Source: Moraxellaceae bacterium
GTDB lineage: Bacteria; Pseudomonadota; Gammaproteobacteria; Pseudomonadales; Moraxellaceae
Length of the DNA: 7,880 nucleotides
Direction: 5' to 3'
Assembly (NCBI GenBank): GCA_030146505.1
Contig: JASLCO010000311.1
Span: 1-7,880 of the forward strand
This document shows, piece by piece, positions 1-6,239 of the stretch. Position numbers and translations under genes: made by a program. Below the pieces are notes generated by a model. The model saw only the letters and a list, made by a program, of their open reading frames with translations, was not told the DNA's origin and made no database searches. Numbering within the stretch: position 1 is the stretch's first letter; every line of letters starts with the position of its first letter.

Positions 1-5
1 GGAAA

Positions 6-19
6 TTCCGGGCTTTTTT
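6..19 (+). terminator. possible right arm of a plus-strand terminator cut by the window edge
   Basis: The sequence TTCCGGGC followed by six T has the form of the 3' arm and U tract of a Rho-independent terminator. The matching left arm (GCCCGGAA) is not in the window and would have to lie just outside it. If real, it would end a plus-strand gene converging on the YkuD gene. No other terminator-like hairpin is visible between that gene's stop codon and the edge. This is inference from half a structure. Confidence 0.25.
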
Positions 20-82
20 CTTCAAATAATTCAGATGCTTATTTTTCAGGCAGATGAGCTGCGGAAAACCCTGCTCCGGTAC

Positions 83-559
83 TCAGCCGATATGCACCGG
101 TGTGTAGGGCGGCACCAGATCAAACAGTTCCATGACATCGGCATTGCGCATGCGTATGCAGCCATGGGACAGCGGCACACCCATGGGTTCGCTGTCCGGT
201 GTGCCATGGATGTAGATGTAGCGGCGCATGCTGTCGCGCTGGCCGAGGCGGTTGTGGCCGGGCTCGGTGCCGGACAGCCAGAGGATGCGTGAGAGTATCC
301 AGTCACGCCCGGGATGCTGCACCGCCAGCGCCGGCGACCACACCTCGCCGGTCGGGCGACGTCCACGGAAAACCGCCCCGGCCGGCGCGCCAGCACCGAT
401 GCGGGCACGCACAATATGGGCGCCACGCGGTGTCTGCTCGCTGCCGGAAACCTCGCCCGCGCCCTTGAGCGCCGTGGACACCGGATAGTGCTTTAGCACC
501 TGGCCATCCTGCAGCAGGGTCAGCGTCTGTCCCGGAATGGAAATCTCTATGCGCAACAT
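83..559 (-). CDS. YkuD-domain L,D-transpeptidase / L,D-carboxypeptidase family protein, no signal peptide
   Basis: This 158-residue protein is essentially one YkuD catalytic domain. The signature is clear: His118-Gly119 (YIHGTPDS), then SHGCIRM at 131-137 with catalytic Cys134 and His132. YkuD enzymes attack the meso-DAP-D-Ala bond of murein tetrapeptides, either cross-linking or trimming. Most are exported, but this protein begins directly with the domain (MLRIEISIPGQTLTLL) and has no signal peptide or membrane segment, so a cytoplasmic role is likely. Cytoplasmic YkuD L,D-carboxypeptidases that act in murein recycling are known (ElsL of Acinetobacter baumannii), and this is the best functional guess. 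The ATG is well supported: a GAGG Shine-Dalgarno lies six bases upstream and overlaps the TGA of the preceding LOG gene, seven bases away, suggesting translational coupling. Family is certain; the exact reaction is inferred. Confidence 0.9.
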   Translation of the reverse strand: MLRIEISIPGQTLTLLQDGQVLKHYPVSTALKGAGEVSGSEQTPRGAHIVRARIGAGAPAGAVFRGRRPTGEVWSPALAVQHPGRDWILSRILWLSGTEPGHNRLGQRDSMRRYIYIHGTPDSEPMGVPLSHGCIRMRNADVMELFDLVPPYTPVHIG

Positions 560-566
560 GGCGGCC

Positions 567-1223
567 TCAGCTGTCCGTCCGGCTGTCCGCGTGCTTGCGG
601 TAATAGTCGATCAGGATGCGCGCGGCTTCCTCGGCGGTATCCACCACGGAAAAGAGCGCCACATCCTCCCTGCCTATGCAGCCTTCCTTCATCATGGTGT
701 CCTGCATCCAGTCCACCAGGCCCGCCCAGTAGCTGCGGCCTATCAGCACCACCGGGAAAGGCTCGGTCTTGTCGGTCTGGATCAGCGTCAGCGCTTCGAA
801 CATCTCGTCCAGCGTGCCAAAGCCACCGGGCAGTATGGCAAAGCCGATGGAGTGCTTCATGAACATGAACTTGCGCACGAAGAAATAGCGGAAGCTCAGG
901 CTGATGTCCTGGAAGACGTTGGGTGCCTGCTCGCGCGGCAGCGTTATGTTGAGCCCGATGGACAGCGCCCCCTCGTTGAAAGCGCCCTTGTTCACGCCTT
1001 CCATGATGCCGGGGCCGCCGCCGGTGACCACATTGATACCGGCACGGGAGAGGAGCTGGCCCAGCTTCAGGCCTTCCTGGTAATAGGGCGACTCAGGCCC
1101 CAGGCGTGCACTGCCGAAGACATTCACGGCATAGCCGATCTTGATGAGGTGCTCGATGCCGTCGACGATTTCCGACTGTATGCGCAGCACACGCCACGCC
1201 TCCGGCATTTTCTTGTCAAACAT
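567..1223 (-). CDS. LOG family (TIGR00730-type) Rossmann-fold nucleotide phosphoribohydrolase
   Basis: A 218-residue protein of the LOG / 'lysine decarboxylase-like' family. Both hallmarks are present: GGGPGIMEG at 68-76 and PGGFGTLDE at 132-140, the PGGxGTxxE motif that binds the nucleotide phosphate and ribose and carries catalytic Glu140. Characterised members hydrolyse N6-modified AMP (cytokinin ribotides) or plain nucleoside 5'-monophosphates to free base plus ribose 5-phosphate; the bacterial substrate is often unknown. Older annotations as lysine decarboxylase are wrong for this fold. The protein is soluble with no export signal. I chose the ATG at 1221-1223 because GGGGAG sits five bases upstream; an in-frame GTG at 1251-1253 would add ten residues but has no good ribosome site. 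It probably shares a transcript with the 83-residue gene upstream (74-base gap) and the YkuD gene downstream (7-base gap). Confidence 0.92.
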   Translation of the reverse strand: MFDKKMPEAWRVLRIQSEIVDGIEHLIKIGYAVNVFGSARLGPESPYYQEGLKLGQLLSRAGINVVTGGGPGIMEGVNKGAFNEGALSIGLNITLPREQAPNVFQDISLSFRYFFVRKFMFMKHSIGFAILPGGFGTLDEMFEALTLIQTDKTEPFPVVLIGRSYWAGLVDWMQDTMMKEGCIGREDVALFSVVDTAEEAARILIDYYRKHADSRTDS

Positions 1224-1228
1224 GGAAA

Positions 1229-1234
1229 CTCCCC
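1229..1234 (-). promoter_or_regulatory. Shine-Dalgarno GGGGAG deciding the LOG gene start
   Basis: On the minus strand GGGGAG lies five bases before the ATG at 1221-1223. This favours that start over the in-frame GTG at 1251-1253. Confidence 0.65.
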
Positions 1235-1297
1235 GCGTCTTCGCTCTTGTCACCGGGAGTGTAGGGGCAGTTGGCGCTTTGCACTATGCCGTGGCAC

Positions 1298-1549
1298 TCA
1301 ATGCAGCAGGCGTGGCTCGTCGTCTTCCATCATCACGCCGCCGGCCTGCAGGCGCCCCGTCATCTGCACGCCGGCGCCTATCATGGCACGGGCAATCTCG
1401 CCCAGATGATCGGCCAGCATGGTGCGGGTCTCGGAGGAAAAGCGTATGGCCACCAGCGGCTCGGAAGAGCCCGGCGAGGAATCCGTACGACGCAGGACGA
1501 ACTCGCCCTCTTCGGTTTCCACCACTTCAAGAAATGCAGCAACAGACAT
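1298..1549 (-). CDS. conserved small acidic protein of unknown function (83 aa)
   Basis: This 83-residue soluble protein has no signal peptide, no membrane segment and no cysteines. An N-terminal segment (FLEVVETEEGEFVLRR) looks like two beta strands with acidic turns. A short Ser/Pro/Gly loop follows, then a strand and helix (VAIRFSSETRTML...EIARAMIGAGVQM) and an acidic tail ending EDDEPRLLH. From memory, small Pseudomonas proteins encoded near topA share the 'ETE.GE.VLRR ... EIARAMI.AG' pattern, so I treat it as conserved rather than spurious; no function is known to me. It starts with ATG, with a modest GAGAG ribosome site about six bases upstream. It lies 35 bases after the DUF6586-like gene and 74 before the LOG gene on the same strand, so an operon is likely. 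Confidence 0.75.
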   Translation of the reverse strand: MSVAAFLEVVETEEGEFVLRRTDSSPGSSEPLVAIRFSSETRTMLADHLGEIARAMIGAGVQMTGRLQAGGVMMEDDEPRLLH

Positions 1550-1584
1550 TCAGACTCTCAACAAAAAAAGCGGAAATTAATTTC

Positions 1585-2145
1585 TCAGAATTCGACGCGC
1601 TCGGCGCGGAACTCACGGATCAGAGTCGTCAGCTCACGCTGCCAGCCTGCAATGGCGGCCAGATCAGCATCGGACAGCGGCGCATCGGCCTGCACACTCA
1701 CCAGGCTGATGGCGCGGCCCAGAGACTCGGCTTCATCTTCCGGTGCATCAGCCGGCTTGGGGTCCGGTGCAATCAGGCATTGATGGTGGGCGTGCAGGAG
1801 CGCCGCCAGCCATGAAGCCGGTTGCTGTTCCAGTTGCTGGAAGATGGCAACTTCCGGTGCCACCTGACCGCGTGCCGCCATGGCGGCGCGCACATCTTCG
1901 CTGGAAAGCAGCACGCCATTGAGTTTGTAGAAGCGCACCAGCTCCTGCAGGAAGGCCACATAAGCCCCATGCAGATGCAGGATGGCGGCTTCGCGACAGG
2001 ACAGCGCTTCGGCCTCCCAGGAAAAAGCCGATCTGTCCGCCAGCACCTGCTGGATGCGATCCAGCTGCAGCTTGGCGAAAAACAGTTTCTGGTTGGTGCG
2101 GCCGGTATTGGGCTTCTGCCTGCCGGTATCAATCGCGCCCTTCAT
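1585..2145 (-). CDS. DUF6586-like conserved protein encoded downstream of topA
   Basis: A 186-residue, largely alpha-helical soluble protein. The N-terminal part (TRTNQKLFFAKLQLDRIQQ at about 15-33), the central REAAILHLHGAYVAFLQELVRFYKL and the later QQPASWLAALL resemble what I remember of DUF6586 proteins, found in Pseudomonas and relatives directly after topA. Function is unknown. A Pro/Asp/Glu-rich stretch (about 128-140) links to a C-terminal segment ending in a helix (WQRELTTLIREFRAE), which may be a separate small domain. The ATG is backed by GAGG about seven bases upstream. The gap to topA is 117 bases and almost filled by an inverted REP pair. I see no convincing promoter there, so expression by readthrough from topA is the simplest model. 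The family name is from memory and should be confirmed with a profile search. Confidence 0.8.
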   Translation of the reverse strand: MKGAIDTGRQKPNTGRTNQKLFFAKLQLDRIQQVLADRSAFSWEAEALSCREAAILHLHGAYVAFLQELVRFYKLNGVLLSSEDVRAAMAARGQVAPEVAIFQQLEQQPASWLAALLHAHHQCLIAPDPKPADAPEDEAESLGRAISLVSVQADAPLSDADLAAIAGWQRELTTLIREFRAERVEF

Positions 2146-2167
2146 ATCACTACCTCACTGCGCTGCC

Positions 2168-2258
2168 GTAGGAGCGGCTTTAGCCGCGAACCCACTTTGC
2201 CCATGCCAAGGCAAATTCTGCTGACGCAAAACCTGTTCGCGGCTAAAGCCGCTCCTAC
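2168..2258. repeat. REPIN: two REP sequences in perfect inverted orientation
   Basis: Positions 2168-2191 and 2235-2258 are perfect reverse complements over 24 bases, separated by a 43-base spacer. Each arm begins GTAGGAGCGGC and contains a small palindrome (GCGGC-TTTA-GCCGC), the classic REP layout: GTAG tetranucleotide followed by an imperfect hairpin. The spacer has its own stem, TTTGCC at 2196-2201 pairing with GGCAAA at 2210-2215. Inverted REP doublets are known as REPINs and are thought to be moved by chromosomal RAYT (REP-associated tyrosine) transposases encoded elsewhere. The element ends four bases after the topA stop codon and 22 bases before the DUF6586-like start. There is no T tract after either arm, so it is not a standard terminator; an mRNA 3'-end stabiliser or partial attenuator is more plausible. 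Confidence 0.92.
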
Positions 2259-2262
2259 AGAC

Positions 2263-4920
2263 TTACTTGTCTTTGGCGTCTATCTTTTCCTTGGCCTTGG
2301 CCGGTGTCACCACCCATTTGCCATTGGTGTAGAAAGCCTGCCAGCCCGTGGGCTTGCCTTCGGACTCGGTGAGCACATATTGCTCCTTGGTCTTGCGGCT
2401 GAAACGCAGAACGGCCTTGTTGCCTTCCTTGTCCTTCACCGGGGCATCCAGCAGATAGCGATGCTTTTCATCCAGCTTGTCCGCCACCGTCTTCAGCTCT
2501 TCGATGGTGGGCGCACGTGTTTCGCGATGCTTGGGGAACTGGCTGGCAGCCAGGAAGAGACCGGCAGCACCATCACGCAGCAGGAAGAAGTCATCGGTCT
2601 TTTCGCATTTGAGATGCGGCATGGGAATCGGATCGGCCTTGGGTGGCGCCGCTTCGCCATTACGCAGCAGCTTGCGGGTATTGCCGCATTCGACATTGGT
2701 GCAACCGAAATACTTGCCGAAGCGGCCGGTTTTCAGCTGCATGTCGGAACCGCATTTATCGCATTCGATCAGCGGGCCTTCATAACCCTTGATGCGGTAA
2801 TTGCCCTGTTCCACTTCATAGCCGTCGCAGTCCGGGTTATTGCCGCAGACATGCAGCTTGCGATGCTCGTCGATGAGATAGCTGTCCATGGCCGTGCCAC
2901 AGATCTTGCAGCGGTGACGCGCCAGCAACTGCTTGGATTCGCTTTCCTCGTCGTTCTCGTCGAGCGCAACGATTTCACCACCGGGCACGAGATTGATGGT
3001 GCCCTTGCAGCGCTCTTTCGGCGGCAGCGCATAGCCGGAGCAGCCAAGGAAAACACCCGTGCTGGCGGTACGAATCTGCATGGGACGCGCGCAGGTCGGG
3101 CAGGCAATATCCGTGGTCACCGGCTGGTTGCGGCGCATGCCGTCTTCCTGGCCCGCGTGCTCCAGCTTTTTCTTGAAGCCCTTGTAGAAATCGTTGAGGA
3201 CTTTCTTCCAGTCCAGATCACCCTCGGCCACCTTGTCGAGCTCCTGCTCCAGCTCGGCGGTAAAGGCATAATCCATGAGATCGTCAAAATTCTCGGTAAG
3301 ACGGTCGGTAACGATGTCACCCATCTTCTCGGCATAGAGACGGCGGTTTTCCAGCTTCACATAGCCGCGTTCCTGGATCGTGGAAATGATCGCGGCATAA
3401 GTGGAAGGACGGCCAATGCCGCGCTTTTCCAGCTCACGCACCAGCGAGGCTTCGGTAAAGCGTGCGGTGGGCTTGGTGAAATGCTGACTGGGATCCAGTT
3501 TTTTCAGGGAAAGCACTTCGCCCACTTTCACATCGGGCAGTACCACGTCTTCTTTATCCTTCTGCGCCGGCGCCATCACCTTGGTGAAGCCGTCGAACTT
3601 GAGGATGCGGCCACGGGTGCGCAGCTCGAAATCCGCTGCAGAAACACTGAGGCCGGTTGAGAGATATTCGGCATCCGGCATCTGGCAGGCAACGAACTGG
3701 CGCCAGATCAATTCATAAAGACGCTCGGCATCACGCTCCAGACCCGCCACATCACCCGGCTTGGCATTCACATCGGAGGGACGTATGGCTTCGTGGGCTT
3801 CCTGCGCGCCTTCCTTGCTGGAATAGACATTGGCCTTTTCCGGCAGGTATTTCTTGCCATAGCTGTCGGCAATGAAATCACGCACGGCATTCACCGCATC
3901 CGCACTCAGATTGGTGGAGTCGGTACGCATATAGGTGATATGACCGGCTTCATACAGGCGCTGCGCCAGGGTCATGGTCTTCTTCACCGAGAAGCCAAGA
4001 CGCGTGCTCGCGGCCTGCTGCAAGGTGGAGGTAATGAAAGGTGCATTCGGGCGGGTGCGTGTGGGCTTGTCCTCACGCTTGGCCACGGTATAAGTCGCCG
4101 ACTCCAGCGCCTTCAGCGCGGCATCGGCTTCTTTTTTATTCCTGGGACGGAAAGCCGAGTCTTTCTGCCTGGTGACTTCCAGACGCAGGGCATCTTTCTT
4201 GGCCGTCTGGGTATCGGCATGGATTTCCCAGAACTCTTCCGGCACGAAGGCGCGGATTTCACGCTCGCGCTCAACAACCAGACGCACAGCCACCGACTGC
4301 ACACGGCCGGCAGAAAGACCACGCGCAATTTTTTCCCAGAGCAGCGGCGAGACCATATAGCCCACCACTCGATCCAGGAAGCGACGTGCCTGCTGTGCAT
4401 TCACGCGCGCAATATTCAGCACACCGGGCTGTTTGAAAGCTTCAGTGATGGCGTTCTTGGTGATTTCGTTGAAGACCACGCGCTTGAAGTGCGCATCGTC
4501 ACCGCCAATGACTTCGCGCAGATGCCAGGCAATCGCCTCCCCCTCGCGATCCAAGTCGGTTGCCAGATAGATGGTGTCGGCTTCCTTGGCGAGCTTCTTC
4601 AGCTCATCGATGACTTTTTCCTTGCCCGGCAGGATTTCGTAATGCGCTTTCCAGTCCTTGTCCGGGTCCACGCCCATACGGGCCACGAGAGCAGCACGGC
4701 CCTTGGTTTCTTTCTGCAAGGCCTTGGCCTCGGCCGAAAGCTTGCGGGTGGCAGCCGCGGCCTTGGCGCGCTCGGCAGCATCCACGGGTTTACCGGAACC
4801 GCTCACGGGCAGGTCGCGCACGTGGCCGACACTGGATTTCACGACAAAATCCTTGCCCAGATACTTGTTGATGGTCTTGGCCTTGGCCGGCGACTCAACG
4901 ATGACCAGCGATTTACCCAT
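2263..4920 (-). CDS. topA: DNA topoisomerase I (type IA, omega protein)
   Basis: An 885-residue type IA topoisomerase that relaxes negative supercoils by cutting and rejoining one DNA strand. The N-terminal Toprim domain begins GKSLVIVESPAKAKTI (Glu9) and has the metal-binding acidic triad Asp122, Asp124 and Glu126 in TDLDREGEAIAW. The catalytic tyrosine is Tyr330 in HITYMRTDST. HEAIRPSD follows at 376-383, and EKRGIGRPSTYAAII at about 498-512. The C-terminal part has three cysteine clusters typical of the topoisomerase zinc ribbons: starting CPTC (607), CKIC (671) and CDKC (720). A further region and a Lys-rich tail (KAKEKIDAKDK) follow. Length is close to the E. coli enzyme (865). The gene looks intact. 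The start matches the family consensus although its Shine-Dalgarno is weak. It has its own promoter at 4977-5005, and its stop is four bases from a REPIN. Confidence 0.98.
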   Translation of the reverse strand: MGKSLVIVESPAKAKTINKYLGKDFVVKSSVGHVRDLPVSGSGKPVDAAERAKAAAATRKLSAEAKALQKETKGRAALVARMGVDPDKDWKAHYEILPGKEKVIDELKKLAKEADTIYLATDLDREGEAIAWHLREVIGGDDAHFKRVVFNEITKNAITEAFKQPGVLNIARVNAQQARRFLDRVVGYMVSPLLWEKIARGLSAGRVQSVAVRLVVEREREIRAFVPEEFWEIHADTQTAKKDALRLEVTRQKDSAFRPRNKKEADAALKALESATYTVAKREDKPTRTRPNAPFITSTLQQAASTRLGFSVKKTMTLAQRLYEAGHITYMRTDSTNLSADAVNAVRDFIADSYGKKYLPEKANVYSSKEGAQEAHEAIRPSDVNAKPGDVAGLERDAERLYELIWRQFVACQMPDAEYLSTGLSVSAADFELRTRGRILKFDGFTKVMAPAQKDKEDVVLPDVKVGEVLSLKKLDPSQHFTKPTARFTEASLVRELEKRGIGRPSTYAAIISTIQERGYVKLENRRLYAEKMGDIVTDRLTENFDDLMDYAFTAELEQELDKVAEGDLDWKKVLNDFYKGFKKKLEHAGQEDGMRRNQPVTTDIACPTCARPMQIRTASTGVFLGCSGYALPPKERCKGTINLVPGGEIVALDENDEESESKQLLARHRCKICGTAMDSYLIDEHRKLHVCGNNPDCDGYEVEQGNYRIKGYEGPLIECDKCGSDMQLKTGRFGKYFGCTNVECGNTRKLLRNGEAAPPKADPIPMPHLKCEKTDDFFLLRDGAAGLFLAASQFPKHRETRAPTIEELKTVADKLDEKHRYLLDAPVKDKEGNKAVLRFSRKTKEQYVLTESEGKPTGWQAFYTNGKWVVTPAKAKEKIDAKDK

Positions 4921-4929
4921 GGATGTTCA

Positions 4930-4973
4930 CGACTCTGCGGCGAGAAAGCGGCCGGGGTCCGGCCAAAGAGTCG
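4930..4973 (-). promoter_or_regulatory. structured 5' leader of topA (nested stem-loops)
   Basis: The short topA leader contains two nested inverted repeats. The inner one pairs GGCCGG (4950-4955) with CCGGCC (4959-4964) across a three-base loop, six G:C pairs. The outer one pairs CGACTCT (4930-4936) with AGAGTCG (4967-4973), seven perfect pairs. The predicted transcription start is about 4970-4971, so the 5' end of the RNA would itself form one side of the outer stem (at least five pairs). The other side holds AGAG, the only purine-rich candidate ribosome site, 12 bases before the ATG. Folding could therefore limit translation. The repeats are seen directly; a regulatory role is inference. 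Confidence 0.5.
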
Positions 4974-4976
4974 GCA

Positions 4977-5005
4977 TATATAAGAGGCAAGTCAGGCTTG
5001 GTCAA
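4977..5005 (-). promoter_or_regulatory. sigma70-type promoter of topA
   Basis: On the minus strand TTGACC (5000-5005) is followed after exactly 17 bases by TATATA (4977-4982). These match the consensus -35 and -10 hexamers at 5/6 and 4/6 with ideal spacing. Transcription would start near 4970-4971, about 50 bases before the topA ATG. The discriminator just after the -10 (TGCCGAC) is GC-rich, a feature often linked to supercoiling sensitivity, which would fit homeostatic control of topA as known in E. coli; that link is inference. Confidence 0.75.
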
Positions 5006-5066
5006 GCGGCGAAAAATCAGACAGGGCAGCGACAGGCAGGAAAAACCGGCCGACAAGCTTTTGATT

Positions 5067-5522
5067 TTATTTGGCTTTCTCGAGCAAATCCTGAAGCAGC
5101 GCATGCAGGGCCGGCAGGGCTTCCGGCGTCAGTGCTTCGTTCCACCACAGGCTGACGGCATTGGCCTGCGCCTCCAGCGCCAGCAGGGACTCCGCTTCGG
5201 GCGGAAGATTCAGGCGCGTGAGCAGGCTGCGGTCGCCCTCCTTCACGATCCAGTCGCCATCGGACAGGCGTATGGCGCGGAAATACGGCAGCCCCTTGGC
5301 GCCTTCTTCGGCAAGCAGGGAATAGCAGGCCAGCATGCCGCCTGCAGGACGCTCGCCGCGATACCACTCCGGCGGCGCCAGCAGGCGCGGATGCAGGCCA
5401 CGCTTGCGGGCCTCCAGGCGCAAGGCCATGAGGCGGGTTTCACGGCGACTGGGCCGGAGCAGGGAAACCTGCCCGACCACAAAAGCCACCACGATGAAAA
5501 GGACGATCAGGAAAGTGCTCAC
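5067..5522 (-). CDS. single-pass membrane-anchored protein of unknown function (151 aa)
   Basis: The first ~18 residues (STFLIVLFIVVAFVVGQV) form one hydrophobic helix. LRPSRRETRLMALRLEARKRG follows, a strongly basic stretch that by the positive-inside rule puts the rest of the protein in the cytoplasm (signal anchor, N-out/C-in). The remaining soluble domain includes PPEWYRG, GMLACYSLL and LSDGDWIVKEGD, and ends in a helix rich in Leu/Ala (ALPALHALLQDLLEKAK). I do not recognise a named family. Only a GTG start (5520-5522) is available for this N terminus; an ATG eight bases upstream is in another frame and meets a stop at once. The ribosome site is weak. It begins 18 bases after the stop of the 232-residue gene, so the two are probably one transcription unit, ahead of the separate topA promoter. 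Confidence 0.8.
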   Translation of the reverse strand: MSTFLIVLFIVVAFVVGQVSLLRPSRRETRLMALRLEARKRGLHPRLLAPPEWYRGERPAGGMLACYSLLAEEGAKGLPYFRAIRLSDGDWIVKEGDRSLLTRLNLPPEAESLLALEAQANAVSLWWNEALTPEALPALHALLQDLLEKAK

Positions 5523-5540
5523 GAGACCATCAACACAGGG

Positions 5541-6239
5541 TCAGGATGCCGCCTGTTCACTGCCGGGAAAGAACAGCGGCTTGATCTTGCCCAGTTGCGC
5601 ATCCAGCGAGGAGGACACGCTGGAGGACATGGTGAAAAAGCTCAGCAGCGCCTTGGAATTGGAATCATTCTGGAAGGCACCCACGGTGCGCTGCCAGAAC
5701 GCATGATTCACCAGTTGCAGCTGTTCATTGGTCTTGATGAGCCCCTTGAATTCCCAGTCCGGCGTGCCGCCTTCACGTGCCACGAAATACTGGCGCATGA
5801 GGTACATGGAGGCCGAGCGCAGGATGAACTCTTCCTTGCTGGCAAAAGGCAGGTGCATGCGGGCATTGGCCTTGAGCTCGCCCAATACCGGGCAGGCGCT
5901 GCTGGCCATGATGAGGCCCATGAGCGCGCGCACCCCCTCTTCCAGGCCGACGCGCTTCACGTATTCACGCTCCGGCGTGACCACGCGCACATTGGCCTTG
6001 GTATGCGAAGGCAGCTTCTGGAAATCGCGCGCCATCTTGTCGAGGTCCAGCGCGGCCGGGCAATGCGTATGGGCTTTCTTGTCCAGCGGGCAGTTGCTGC
6101 ACTGGTTGTTGCCGAGCTGGGTCCACGCGGGGGCATCGGCGGGGATTCTTTTCGGATCGTAGGCACGATCCAGGTCGACGGTGAACTTGAGTTCCAGGCC
6201 GTCGTCGAAGGTGAAGTAATACTGAATGCTGGTGGTCAT
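5541..6239 (-). CDS. conserved protein of unknown function with a CxxC...HxHC cluster (232 aa)
   Basis: A soluble 232-residue protein without signal peptide or membrane helices. The N terminus (IQYYFTFDDGLELKFTVDL) looks like two beta strands. Then comes a cysteine cluster, QCSNCPLDKKAHTHCP, with Cys47, Cys50 and Cys60 plus His57 and His59, and further on a lone Cys116 in MASSACPVLG. Four cysteines in this arrangement could bind zinc or an iron-sulphur cluster. The C-terminal half is helical (HLPFASKEEFILRSASMYLMRQYF, then LVNHAFWQRTVGAF). It resembles proteins I remember as a DUF family (possibly DUF6901), but I am not sure of the number and know no function. The ATG start has only a weak GGTGA ten bases upstream, with no clear promoter behind it. 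It heads the minus-strand block and is followed after 18 bases by the membrane-anchored 151-residue gene. Confidence 0.85.
   Translation of the reverse strand: MTTSIQYYFTFDDGLELKFTVDLDRAYDPKRIPADAPAWTQLGNNQCSNCPLDKKAHTHCPAALDLDKMARDFQKLPSHTKANVRVVTPEREYVKRVGLEEGVRALMGLIMASSACPVLGELKANARMHLPFASKEEFILRSASMYLMRQYFVAREGGTPDWEFKGLIKTNEQLQLVNHAFWQRTVGAFQNDSNSKALLSFFTMSSSVSSSLDAQLGKIKPLFFPGSEQAAS

Noticed and set aside
1224..1253. Ten-residue N-terminal extension of the LOG protein from a GTG
   Set aside because: No Shine-Dalgarno before the GTG, whereas GGGGAG lies five bases before the ATG at 1221-1223.
537..1409. 290-codon plus-strand open frame opposite the LOG gene
   Set aside because: The minus-strand frame carries the intact LOG motifs; this frame is its complement.
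2168..2258. Reading the inverted repeat as an intrinsic terminator or an insertion-sequence end
   Set aside because: No T tract follows either arm, and no transposase or target duplication is visible; the arm sequence has the REP form.
1822..3660. 612-codon open frame on the plus strand opposite topA and the DUF6586-like gene
   Set aside because: It is antisense to clearly real genes, has no ribosome site, and its sequence (Leu/His/Gly/Arg-rich, no domain) is what the complement of GC-biased codons gives.
3793..4983. 396-codon plus-strand open frame opposite the 5' part of topA
   Set aside because: Antisense shadow of topA without a recognisable domain or ribosome site; it even runs across the topA promoter.
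5018..5042. Short imperfect direct repeat (GACAGGGCAG / GACAGGCAG) upstream of the topA promoter
   Set aside because: Only two copies, short and imperfect; chance or local slippage is enough to explain it.
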